Source: Onchocerca volvulus (taxonomy: Eukaryota > Nematoda > Chromadorea > Rhabditida > Onchocercidae). Taken from it: a stretch of DNA of 64,000 bases. Below the pieces are notes generated by a model. It did no database searches and was not told where the DNA came from. It was given only the letters and a program-made list of their open reading frames with translations. The stretch is taken from the NCBI GenBank assembly GCA_000499405.2, contig HG738138.1, positions 3,088,368-3,152,367 of the forward strand, read 5' to 3'. Shown piece by piece: positions 36,071 through 49,547 of this stretch; position 1 is the first letter of the stretch; the number at the start of each line of letters is the position of its first letter. The position numbers and the translations under genes are program-made.

Positions 36071-36859
36071 CATCGAAATACTTGTTTCAATTATAGTTAT
36101 CAAATAATTATTATAATTATACTATTCAAAGGTTTTCCTAAATATATTTGAAAAAACGATTAACTCGGAGCATTTGTAAGAAGTAATAAACATATCTCAA
36201 ATCACGAAAATCCAGAAAGAATGAAGGAAATATTTCGTTTCCATTAAGAAAAAAAAAAAAAAAAAGAAAGAAAGGTAAAAAATGAAGAAAATACAATGTA
36301 AAATTCTATTACTTACAATAAAATGTTTCATACTTAAAAAGTCGTCGATTCGATTACTTTTCGGGATCAATTCCAAAAATTGTTAACTTCTTATCTCGTT
36401 GTTCGAATAATTAAATTTATTACCTGTTTGATTAATCGAAGTTACTGTTTCTGTCTTCCTCATTTTCATTTCGGATGATGAGAAAAAAAAAAGAGCTTAT
36501 TTTTATTAATTCAAAAATTTAAACATCATTCAAGGATGTCTTTTCTCGAATCATTCGAGAATGAAGAACGGAAAAGAAGAGAACATTTTTATGTTATAAT
36601 TTTATAGCACAAAGTTTTCTGCTTTTTTTGCTTTTTTTTTTTGCAAAATAATTATACCAATATAGCAAAAATATATTCAAAAGACAGGATAAAAATAATT
36701 TTTAGTCAAATTGAAGACATTTCAATACATTTTAATTATCCTACTATATTTCCTCAAAATCAGAACAGAAGAAAGAGAATCAGCAACGAACTTTTCCCTA
36801 GAAAAATTGCAATAATCATAAAAAAAAAAAAGAATAAGGAAAGAAAAATGGAAAATGAA

Positions 36860-36912
36860 GAGAGAGAGAGAGAGAGAGAGGGAGGGAGAGAGAGAGAGAG
36901 AGAGAGAGAGGG
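36860..36912. repeat. GA microsatellite
   Basis: An interrupted (GA)n tract of about 50 nt. It makes Arg/Glu and Ser/Leu repeats in the overlapping open frames, which are therefore not called. Confidence 0.9.
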
Positions 36913-39900
36913 AAACAGTACTCTTGTATGCGCGTTCAACAGAGGTCAACTTTGAATTTTAATATAAAAAAAAAAATGTGACAATGATTTCCAACAAAGA
37001 TTAATTGAATAAATGGAATGTGTATCGTCGCAAATAAGTCGCAAACAAGCTGCAAAACTTCTTTTCAACAAATAATTGTCATATGGGACAGGTTCAGGAA
37101 GCATTGCAGATTTATTGACAAGAATATTTGAAGAAAATGGGATAGATAAATAGATACTAGTCTTCAATCTTTCATTATTGATCTACTAATTGCTATGTCA
37201 ATATTGTGCCATAAGAAAGATATGTCCTTTGCTAGTCTGCATTATGATCAATTCAATAGTCTTCTATTTCGTCTCTAGAAAATGGATTGATTCTTCGCTA
37301 GAAATAACAAATAATAATACACATATGCAATTTAGGAACTTTTCGATTAGTTACCGTAAACAACCAACCATAAAAATTGGGATTTTCAAAGAAGAAAATA
37401 TTTTAAAAAACTTGCAAAATTACATTCCATTTTGTTTTTTTTTTTTTTTTTCATTTTTGCTTTTGTTTTTTATGAATCAAAGAAAATTCGAAATTCCATC
37501 ACAAAAATAAACAATATATTTTAAATATTTCATTGAAATTACAAATTCAAATGACAATTCAAAACGGATTTTTTTTTTTTATTCAAAAATAACAATTTCA
37601 GAACAAATAGTAGCCGTAAAAATGCACTGATTCATTTTCTTTAAGAATTATTCAAAATGAATGGAAGACGATTAAATCAACTGGAATAATGTTGTATTAA
37701 TATATTTTAGAAATCAATTTACTAATGCATTAATCCATTTCAGCAATATTCTGGAATGTTTATGCTAACATTAGGAGTTTGATGTTTAGACCTTGAGAAA
37801 ACGAAGAAAAAACAATTATTTTTAATCGTTATTTCAAAAAAAATATGGTTTTAAAAAAAATGGAAAAGTACTGACAAGCGACGACAACAATTAATCCTTG
37901 TTCTACTTATAATCATGCACTTAAACAAAGCCATTGCAAAAAAAAAAAAAAGAAAAAGTCTATAAAATCGAGAGGTTGTTGAATTATTTCAACAAAACTT
38001 ACCAATGAAAACAAAATTTATTTTTTTTAATTTTTGCAAGGCTTAATATGTTAATGCATAATTTGGTTGAATAATCAAACAACTATTGAAAAAGTTAGCA
38101 ATAGCAAAGAATGTCTTTTTTTAAAAACAATTTCTTATTTCACTCTTGTGATATTATCAACAATAAAGCAAAAATTGAACAAAAAAAAAAAAAGAAAGAT
38201 TCTATGAAAGAATTTAGCAAGCAAAGAAAATAATAACAATCGTTCAACCGGCCAAATATCTCAGGTATTATTACTTTCTTTACGTTCGTTAATCAAACAA
38301 AGTTCATGCACTTAGATAATAGTTTTACTGTTTTATTATATCAGATGAGAGAAAATGTAATTCTTAAAATTCGATGAGTAAGGGATGAAAAGATGGAAAA
38401 TTTCGAAACTGAAAATGCGACAAAAACTGTTCCATTAAAAACAAGAAAAATGAATAATGGATCGTTTAAAACTAAAAATAAAAATAAATAGGTATTTTAA
38501 TTTTGATTTTTGAAATTTTTTTTTTAATTTTAAAAATATAATATTTTTCATATATCGATGAAGCATAATCTAAGTGAATTTTACTGACTGCTTTCGTCGC
38601 TAAAATTATTTATTTGATAACCGTTTTTTTTTTTTTTTTCTTTCCGGCAGAATCTATTCTAAGTGATTAATTCTGATCATATTCATATTATGTGATAAAA
38701 GTTTTCAGACTGAATTTAGCAAGTTTTCCTTTTTTGATAGCTTTCATAGCTCTAATAATTCTTAACGTACAAAAAGAACTTTATGGCTTCACTTTATCAT
38801 TTAATCAATTCCTTGATCATCTCTATCAGTAATTTTCATTAATTTCATTCAAATCTAACTGCAGTTTTGCTTTTACCAATCACTCCATGTATATAATTTA
38901 GTAATCTACAGGATAAAATTGCAAAGAAAAAAAAAAAGAGGAAAAACAAGTGAAATTTCCCTTCACTTGATTCCGACTAATCAGAAAAATTAAGATAATA
39001 ATAATAAGTAATTGAAATTAATTGCTGTTTAACAATTGAAATAAACGAAGTTTAAATTAATTCAATTCAGTGCAAATTTTGAATTTTTAATCTCACAATT
39101 ACATACATAAAGTAAATAAACATTGAAATTAGAAACGGAAGAAACACGACGACTATGATGGCAGTATGGAATTTCTCTAATTTTATCAAATTGCTTAAAT
39201 TGTTAAATTATAAATAAACATGCTCTTCTAACATTAAATTATACTACCTTTTTGACATGCAATAATATAATTCAGGGCATTAATAAGCTAAATTAATTTA
39301 CATTTCAACATATTTTAATGCCAATTCTTAGACAGAGCAAATGTTGAATGGGAATGAAAATCAATTTTTTCGTTTTATAAAATTTGAAATCATTAATTTA
39401 TATTCTCAGACAAAATATCTGGAATATCTATTCGCACTTTTACTATTATTTTCGAAATTTCATTTCTTAAATTTTGTTAATCGTAATAAATAAATTTTTC
39501 TTTTGCAAAAAAAAAAAAATCTTTAACATTTATTTGTTAAAAAAACAAAGAAAAAAAAAAACAAATATGTTGAGATTGAAATATATTCGATTTTTCATTC
39601 CAACATATCAACGAATCATATTGTTGTTGTTTCATCGACATTGCCAGATTTATTGTATTTTAGGTTCATTCATATGTTGTATAATTTTAAGTATAAACTT
39701 ATGCACTCTATCTTGTGATAAAAAATTATGGAATCGGTGATGATTAAGCTTTCTATTTATTTTGCTTCGCATAAACGAAAAAGGCATTGTTAAAAATACG
39801 TGATTAATGAAATTTAAAAATTATAGGAAATGAAATATGAAATTTTACAATAAAAGATAGAGCAAAAAGGGAAAAAAAAAATTGGAAATTATGACTTGAA

Positions 39901-39989
39901 ATGCGCCATCAATTTGTTACAGAACGAATCAAAAAACGAATCATCAAAATTAGAATATTTAGCAAAAATTCTGCATTTTATGATGTTTC

Positions 39990-40030
39990 TGTTGCAGCAA
40001 CAGCAACAGCAACAACAGCAAAAGCAGGAG
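39990..40030. repeat. CAG/CAA trinucleotide tract
   Basis: About nine glutamine-type codons (CAG/CAA mixed) in a 63-codon open frame, followed by a TTG run. No splice or start context supports coding, so it is listed as a simple repeat. Confidence 0.7.
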
Positions 40031-41835
40031 CAATCAGTACAACTGAGTTTGTTGTTGTTGTTGAAAAATGGGTGTAACAATGATTGAAATAGCTATCAGA
40101 GAAAGTGCGTGTCATCGTCGTTTTCGTCGGTATAATACATTTGCAAGTGTCGAAAATCCTATTATCACTTACTATTCTTATAATAGTTTCTGGTTTCAAT
40201 AAAAGAAGGAGATTGATTTCCGTCGTTAATCTTAATTATAGAGCATATCAAAATGACTTTTAGCAAAAAATCATTCTGTTTACTACTAAAGCAAACCGAA
40301 ACAATTTCACTTCATTTTATTCAATTTCTACAGCCAATATAACATGGAAATTATAATGATCAAAGATTATCGAAACATATAACTTACTCGAAAGATGTAA
40401 ATAATCTGACAAAACAAACTGCTACATTCAAGTTAATCAAAGCAAATGATGGCGTATTAACAACCATCATTGAATTAAATGAAATTATGAGTAATCATGT
40501 TATAGTCAATGGATAATGGATAATCTAATAACGTTGAATGATTAATCAATCAGTCTTTTTGAATCTTATAAATTAACAATTATATGATAAAAATATTTGA
40601 TATAATTTCAATAGCACTCAATTATTTGAGAAAAAAAAATTAAAAAAAAAAAAAAAAGAAACTAAAACTGGAAGATATCAAGAGATGCAAAAATAATAGA
40701 AATTTAGGGAATAGATATCAAGAAATACCAAGTCATTGTAACAAAAATTACAGTACACCATGTACGATAACTTCTTTTTTTTTCTTTTTCTCCTATTCTT
40801 TTCACTTTTTTTTTTTTTTTTTAAAATGATTTTATGCATTTTTATTACCGTCCTAATGGATTTTATGAATAAGTGCAGTCAATTTGATGCGTTATTTTAT
40901 GCATTAATTAGAACGAAATTTAGTATTCAATAAAAAAATAATTATAACTGTCAGTTATAATTATAAAATGCATCACAACAAAAATAACTAAATCGATACA
41001 TTTTTCTTTTTGTTTAAAAAAAAATATTGCGAACAAATTTATTTGCGAATTTTCAATACAAACTTTTTTTTTTTTTTTTTTTTTATCGGAAATATATATT
41101 CTTTTTATAAAGCGTTCATTAATTTATTTCAAGATTAATGATATATGATCCATATATTTTGGAAATTTTCAAAGAAAAATTGTTTATTCTGGAAATTGTG
41201 AATTTTAGCAATTTTTAAGCCATAAAAATTAAAGGAATTTTAAGCACAACTTTAAAGCTGCTATAAATTTTAATTTTCTCTTTTAACTTCACACCCTTGT
41301 GTCATTTTTTATTTATGATTACTTTAAATGATTAATGTTTCAATACCGCTCATTAATCTCATACAACAAGCCGAATTCTTTATTTCAGTAATTATATTTA
41401 AATGTTGAAAATTCAAAATAACTTTTTGTTCATCATCAAAAGGCGAAAAATTTTAGGAAAAAATAATAGGGAGAATGAAAATTCAAGATGACTAATTCAT
41501 GGATCTTAACTAATTCTTCAAAATTTCAAGAATTTAAAAAAAAAAAAAAACCTTTGTCTCAATAGTTCACATTGATGATTCTTATTTTCTTAAGATATAT
41601 ATCACATGACTGCATTCCAAGGTTCTTTCACTTCAGCAATTTATGTTCAGAGTTAACATCAGAAGTTGACATTTAATATTCATTTGTTAGATTGCTAACA
41701 ACAATATTTCTTTACATGTAAAAAATATAATATGATTGACATTTATTCAATCATTCGAAGCAATCGTTTTGAAAAAAAATTAAAGAAAAAAAATGAAAAA
41801 AAGTAGGAAGGAAGAGAACTAAAAATATTTTTGTC

Positions 41836-41837
<2 letters not shown>

Positions 41838-41875
<38 letters not shown>

Positions 41876-41898
41876 AAAAAAAACCAGGTTTTAAAAAA

Positions 41899-41937
<39 letters not shown>
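41838..41937. repeat. Composite homopolymer tract (A-runs with G and T interruptions)
   Basis: Two long A runs (each about 30 nt) flank GGG, CC, AGG and TTTT interruptions. This is the mirror type of the block at 1657-1748; the sequence may be unreliable. Confidence 0.8.
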
Positions 41938-41939
<2 letters not shown>

Positions 41940-42914
41940 AAAGAGGAAAGAATACCAGTTGTATAAGATATTTTCAAAATAAAATTTTGAAAATAAGAGA
42001 GGAAGGGGAGCTTCGTTGCTCCTCAATTTAATTAATTTTTCACATATTTACAGCTTTGTGAAATGAAAGGAAGCGGAAAAGTGACAAGTACGGGACAAAA
42101 AAGGTAAAGAAGAAAAAAGTTAAACGACAAATGACAACACGATGCAAGAATGACAGAAACAGAGAAATATCAGATAAAATTAAAAAAGCGAAAGATTATA
42201 AAGCAATAATAAAATATCTTGAAACTTGTTTTTCCTTCATCATCTTGTTTACATCAAAAATATCTTTCATAAAAATATGTAAAGTTGAATTTATTAATGC
42301 AACTAGTTGTAATGAAATTTATCAATAATCTGTCGAAAAAAGACATCAACAGATCGATTCATAAATATTTCATCATAATTATAATTATTAATGTCGGATT
42401 ATGATAAATTGAAGCTATCGTTTAAGATATATCCGTCTGAAGATTTTTTTTTTTTTTTTTTTTTTGTTAATTTCTTAACAAAAAATGATAATAAATTATC
42501 AATATAATAGCTCTCAATATTAAACGTCGATGGTTTGTTTTCATATTAACAAATATTTTGAGAAAAGGAAGAAGAAAAGTAAGAAAGAGAAAGAGGAGTT
42601 ATTTTTTGTTAAATATTCCTATTACCGAATTTCTAACTTACTGTATCCAATGATGATCATAATTTTAACTTAAAAAATTTCTTTTATCTTATCACATCTT
42701 ACCTTATCAATAATATTACACTCATATAGCAATCAAATTTATAATTATTACCTCAATAGGTATATTTATTTCAAATGAATTTGAATATGATTGCATAATT
42801 GGATCGGAAAAACTTTACCACATTACTTTATCAAAATATACATATACATATACATATATATTTGCATTATCAAATAAACGAATAACAGAATTGCACTTTT
42901 TTTTTTCGATCGAT

Positions 42915-42918
<4 letters not shown>

Positions 42919-42961
<43 letters not shown>
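42919..42961. repeat. A homopolymer of about 40 nt
   Basis: A long uninterrupted A run in noncoding sequence downstream of the K2P gene. Confidence 0.85.
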
Positions 42962-42963
<2 letters not shown>

Positions 42964-43645
42964 AAAAAAGATGAAGAAAAATTAAAATATTGAGAATTTG
43001 TACAATTAAATGACTAATATGTATCAAATTAATTTTTTTTAGTAGATTTAATGCACTGCTGAAAATTATAGATAATTGTATGAATTCTTTGCAAATTTTC
43101 ATTTTTCTCTTTTTTTTCCTTTCTACAAGTTCCATACCTGTTTGGAATAATGCACAATTAAATAATGAAATATTTAATTGTCTTCAAGATACCTGTATAA
43201 ATGAATTTGTTCATTGACATCAGTTTTATACAATGAAACTAATTGCTGCTATGAGCCATGTGTGCTTTTTTGTTTAATTAATTAGTTTATGATTTGATCA
43301 GCATTATCATTCATTTTGCTCCATATGGATAAGATATACTTGACATTGGTATATTTCAACATGCACTTGGTTCGATTGGAATTATTTTCATTTATTATCA
43401 CAGTATAAGACTTCAATTTGTTATTTATTTGTTTTTTTTTAATTTTTTTTTTCTAAAATTCATTCTAAAAGTTGAATGCATAATATGATGACAAAGTGTA
43501 AGTTTCATGTCAAATATACTTTTGATGCTGATATAAATATGACAAAAAAAGTGGAAAGGGAATATGTAAAGCTATAAATAATAAGCTAAAGCGATTTTCA
43601 AAAACTGAATCAGTTGAAATTCGTTGAATCGGCTCGAGATGATGA

Positions 43646-46600
43646 TCATGTAGATCGCTCTCGCATTTGAGATGGAGACTGCGAAGATCGCAACCATGTT
43701 GCTCGTTTGATAGAGTTCCTTTTTTCATTGGCTTCAAAAAATTGCTTTAAATCTCGAACTGGACGTTGCTTACTAGCATGCATACCATCAATCGGATTCC
43801 AATCGAGAGTGTTAGCATCCACATCTTCATCTGTATCGTTTTCGTCCTCACTGAGATCCGACAAATTACTTACAGACGAACAGGTTGATCGTCTTCGAGC
43901 TATATCTTGTAATCGTTCCTTTTTCATTTGTGGAATTTTTGATCGAGTTTTTCGTATTCCGCTAATCTTAATTGTTTAATTGCATTTTAGTTGTAGTAAA
44001 ATGAACAAATGGAAAATAATTTTAATTTCGATCAATCAATAAGAAAAAAGATTCCTTACCAAAGTTTGCATTTCATTTTCTACCATTACTGGAAGTGGCT
44101 TCTGAACACAGGTTTCAGTTTCAGTTTGAGTGAGAGCTTCTAATACATCGTATAGATGAGTTTGAATCTCTTCTTCAACTAATCTTGCTTCCTCCGTTTG
44201 TACATTACTTTCCTACAATTTATCAGACAGTTAAATTTAAATACGGATTTCATGATAATTTGTATCAAAAATTTTCGCATATTGAAGTTATATTTAAGTC
44301 AAAATTAATCTCAAACATAACAAGATATCAGTCAAAAAATTCCGTCATATAATACCATAAAATATATAATAACCATAAAATAAAATCCTAACTAACTTAT
44401 TTTTGATTGTCCAAATTTTCAAGCAAAACTAATTATTCTTGAAACTACCGATGCATTTCCTCATTCTCTCTTACTTTTAGATTGAAGTAAACAATTCATC
44501 AATTATTTTATCAAATTTTTAAAAGTTCAAAATTTCGAGTAATGTAAAAATACAGACCATATATTCATGAATGACTGGCATACATTCGCTATCTTTCATT
44601 TCTATAACTTCGGTTTGTGTAATATGATGAGCCAGAACAGGATTCGAACATTGTACATCCGCTTCAACCATTTCATTTGTCAAGGAATCAGTTACGTTAG
44701 CCTTATCCAATACTGTTTTCATTAATGTTTGTTCTGATTTATCATCGCTAAAAGTAGCTCAGATATAGATGTCTATATGTGATATCTTATTTGATATTCA
44801 TTAATTAATTTAATCCTAAATAATTAGTATGAACAAGTTTTGACATTATTATACATAACCTATCATTTAGGTATCATAATTTGTAGAATTATCAAATACT
44901 TACAGGAAAATAAGACAAGTCTGTACACCAGTATCATAGAGAACTGTTTTCGAAAGAGATGGCTGAATTTGCGCTTGAATTGGCGCATTTTGTTCAGCTT
45001 CAACTTGTTTCTGAACAGCTTCTTCCACAGCAACAGCTATCGTTGCTTCGTCTACATCTTTAGTTAGCAACATTGGTATCCCAGATTCTTCATCAATTGT
45101 TGAAAAGATTGGCGGAACTTCAATTCCACATGCTTCAGCATCTTTTTGTACCTTACCCAAAACCGATGTTCGTCTATCCTTGCTCCAAAACAAAATATTC
45201 GCAAAAATTCGAGTGATAAAATGATTAAATCGATTATGCTATTATTTCAACTAGCTGATAGGAGCAGTTATTAGTCAAATTTATTTTGTAAGTAATTGAA
45301 AATTTTTCATTTTAATTCACAAAATTTTCCAAATTTTTTTTCCTTCCAATTTTACTAGTGATTCAGACTTTTTTTTTTTTTTTTATATTTTTGTGACTCG
45401 ATAAATGGTTCAATCTTATAATTAAAATTTGAAATTTCATATTTTATGAAGAATAATTATTGAGAATGTCAAAAATTACCTGAGAAATGACATCAAATAT
45501 TTAGCCTTCTTATTGTTATCCCACATCTGCATCATGCCTATGGAAGCTCCAGTTACATCATTTCCTTAAACAATGTAGAAATTGAAAAAGATTGAAAGGA
45601 AAAATTTTTAAATAAAGTAGTCTAATTTATTAAATTAAATAAAAGTACGAAATATTATAACAAAACTTTAGCACTGAGATTGTCTAATAACTCCTTTTTT
45701 TTTCTTTATAATAGAATTTTGTTGAAAAAATTTCATGAAAAAAAAGTCATAGAATTAATTACTACCTAAGACTGAAAATTGCAAAGTCTTTTTGTAGAAT
45801 CTTTTACGTAGAATCTTCAATTGTAAAATTTTTTATTGTAAAATCTTTTCTTGAAATCAGTATTTGCATAATCTTTTATCATGTCAATCGTTCCGTTTTA
45901 TCGATCCGCTAATATAAGAAACAGTTGGTATTGGAACTTACCTTGATTTAATTTAGACTGATATTCGAGAAATAATTTCAAAAAAAAATTCATGAAGAAG
46001 TCCTCTAATGCTGTTTGTATGACACTGATGCACATGCTGACCATTGCAAGACCAAATACCACAAAAACAAAGCACAATGTCATCAAGCTGTAAATAATTC
46101 CCATTAAATACGGCACATAAAAATCCGAACAAAAATGATCAATTGAAATTTTATATTTGACTTAACTTATTTGTAATTTTCAAAAATACTTGTTCCAAAG
46201 GCGGTTATTTTCAAATAAAATTTGAATAACAATCAAAGTGAGTTGTTTTAATTGAAATTATAAGAAGGCTTTGCAAATTTCAATTCGGTCGAGAAATTTC
46301 TGAACAAGACACTGATCCATCTCCAAAATAAGCAAGGTATTTCCTTTTTTCGCATTAAGTAAAATAGATTGAAACAAAAACTAACTCTCTTCGTCTCACA
46401 GCAATATCGCCTAATCCAATTGTTGATAAACTGAAATAAAACTCTTCCAGGAAAATTTTAAATTAGAATTACAATTTTTCCCCGGAATAATTTATGACTA
46501 ATTTTGAAAAGTAATAATTTCAAATTATCAGATTAATTTTTGAATTTATTAAGCAAATGAACAGTGATAAGAAGTTTGCTAATAATGTATCCAATGTAAG

Positions 46601-49450
46601 TCAATGGAAGAATCAGATTTCAGATTTCCTATCGGTTATTCACCAAAAATGTCATAAATTTCCCTAAAAATTTAAATTTAAATTAAACAAAAGGTTAGAT
46701 TACAAACATCATAAGTGATAACCTAATAAACATGAAATAACAGCTTTCTGCATAAGTCCAATCGCGTTCCCATATTTTAAAAACTCCTGCGCACAGAAAT
46801 ATCCAACCGAAAGTAGTTCCAATAGCCATTAATACCGGTATTCGGGGTGGTCGATCGCGATCATGCAATATCGCATCGTCATAATTTACCATTTTTTCTT
46901 TTTCTTCTTCCATTGAATCTGCAATCATCGGATCATAAATTTGAATTTTATGAAAAATATCAAATTTTTTTATTCAAATTTATATCGTTCGATAATTTTG
47001 ATAATTTTCGATGTCGGAAATAAAAATTCAAAATATTGTCGGATAATTAATTTTTGAATTATTTTATGTTACTATTACTTACAAATATCTCGAACAAAAA
47101 ACTAAATTAGCAAACGATAAAACTTGCCATCGGTAGATTCAGTATCAAGTTCAAACTTTGTCTTCTTTGAACCATACTCCTGATTTCCATTTTCATGTTC
47201 AGTATTTAGATGACCGCTTTCAAGTCGTGCCATATTAGCATTGCTTTGTTGATTTTTTCTACTAACGAATGTTCTGCATTTTCTCGATGTGAAATTCATC
47301 AATTGAACAGCATTAATCATCACTTTATACAAAAAATTGCCAAGATCTCGAAGTGTAGTGAGCATTATTGGTATGCCAATGATCGCATAAATCACTGTCA
47401 TCAATCGGCCACTTGTTGTTCTACACGCTACATCACCATAACCTGTTAGAAAATCGTTGATTTATGAATTTCTTCCGAAAGTTAAGATCCTATTGTTTCA
47501 ATTTTTTAAACACAATCATTGGCTTATTCGAACCCGGAAGGAAAATTCCGTTTTTATCTTCCTTCTAAAACTCATTGGCAATAAAAGTGCATAGTTCACG
47601 CATTTTTTCTAAGTTTTTCTTCAAAAAAAAAAAAAAAAAAAAAATTGCACAAGTTACAAATAATTTAGAATATTTATCTGCTCTTCCACTATTTCTCATA
47701 CATTCTCCGAAACATTTCTTGAAAAAGTCGAGAAAAAGACAATGAATTAAGTGTCAGAATTCCTGTCACGAAGTTCTAACTGTCAGAATTTTTTTTAATT
47801 TCAAAAGATTATTGTAAATTTGATAACTATTTGTCGTCATACATTACTAGTTTCCAATCAACAATAGCGAAGTGATCGAAATTTCGCTTTTGAATTTTAC
47901 TGAAATGTTACCCAAGAAAAATTGAATTTTGATAAAATTAATTATTATATTTAAATTTTACTTTAGTATAATGATATCGAAAAAGTAACTCTTTAATGAT
48001 ATCGAAAAAGTAACTCTTTATAAATAATTGAGTTTTTGAATAAATTTTATTTATACATCCGATACTTACACCGAATTATTTTACAAGTATTAATGAGAAG
48101 TTATTTTACAAGTATTGAATATTTGAATTCAAAAAAGAGGAAGAAGGATAGGTGATTATTTCAAATAATTGATGTGATGATTGTTTATTATTAGTGATTA
48201 CTTTTGTATTAAATATTTATGCATGATGATAATTCTATTGAATAACATCACTACTCCTTACCTTGATTATCTTACTCACCTCCATTTTCCACTGAGGTAA
48301 CAAAATCTCCAACTTTCTCGAAACTTATTCATATTTACAACATATCAAAATGTAACTTTAAAATTTTGTTTAAAGTTAGATTATTCCACAAATAAACTCT
48401 CCATCCTGATTGAAAATGCTTTCTCTTTCGAGTTAATATAGATGAAGTAAACGATTCAACTGAATTAAACTGATACATGATCATAACTGAATTAGATGGA
48501 ATTGAATCAAATTTAGAACTAAATCTAGCCTGCCAAATTAGACAATTTTCTCCTGCCCCTTTAATTGGAATTTTGATAATTAAAACGAAATTCCAATTTT
48601 TCAACAAACTCTTGCAGAATGTAGTGCAGTTTTCAAGCAAGCTTGAAATTAAAGTTTTCGAATTTTCTTCAGACAAATTTTTTTTTCCTTCAGATAAAAC
48701 AATGCTTACAGTAAAAAATTAGTAACATTATCCATAAAATTGAATTGTACTTGCTTTTAATAACAAGATGTCTTTAAATTTTGGAATACTTTTCCGCTAA
48801 ATAGTCCCGACTTCTGTAAATGCTGTTAATAATTCAACACTTCACTTCTGATTTTTGACTAAAACTATCTTTTTTAATCAAAAAAAGAAAATAATATTGC
48901 CTTTTTTTTTTTTTTTTTTTGATAACACATCTTCATACAGTCGCTCGCTTAAATTATTTGAATTTATCATTTATTTGTCTACCTTTCTTTGTTACGCTAA
49001 ATTCATTTTAGACTTAAGAAATCTCAAAAAAATTTTAAGATGAATGTATTTGACATTTTGTCGACGAAAATAGGAAAAAAAAAAATCGGCTTATTCTTTA
49101 CTATTAATATTTTGAAAGATTGTTATGTTTCTTTGCTGTTATGTCAATCAATCTTCAGAAACAAACGAATTTGTTTTTTTCGTCAATGTAATTCATTAAA
49201 CATGTAACGACATCAAATTGATATTCCTGTACACTTCTCAATTAATCATAATTATCACACGAAAATTCTCACATAGAAAAAATTTTATGAAAAAAATCTT
49301 ATAAATAAAAATGATAAAGTTTCAAGGAGTGCTTCATAATTATTTTGAAATATTAAGATTGGATAATTCGAAAATTTAATTAGAATCAAATGAATTATCC
49401 TTTCTGTTTGCTTTGTTATAGTTAACTTCTTGTTTAGTTGGTAACTTTAC

Positions 49451-49488
<38 letters not shown>

Positions 49489-49504
49489 TTTTTTTTTTTT
49501 TTTA

Positions 49505-49547
<43 letters not shown>

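Larger units (their letters stand above)
34505..43645. other. Gene-poor low-complexity region
   Basis: About 9 kb in which I find no supported gene on either strand. It is dominated by A and T runs, a GA repeat, small inverted and tandem repeats and one CAG/CAA tract. Open frames of 60-106 codons occur (for example 36641-36955, 37190-37510, 39474-39740, 42131-42328) but are made of homopolymer codons and lack start or splice context. Part may be downstream sequence of the K2P gene. Confidence 0.5.

Noticed and set aside
36641..36955. Frame with Arg/Glu repeats (and Ser/Leu repeats on the other strand)
   Set aside because: Produced by the GA microsatellite at 36860-36912.
39896..40087. Poly-Gln open frame
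   Set aside because: Short mixed CAG/CAA tract followed by a TTG run, with no splice sites or neighbouring exons in phase. Treated as a simple repeat.
47041..47100. Possible 19-nt micro-exon between K2P exons 2 and 3
   Set aside because: It has AG and GTAAGT borders, but including it shifts exon 3 into an early stop. Ending exon 2 at 47116 keeps the whole 781-residue frame.
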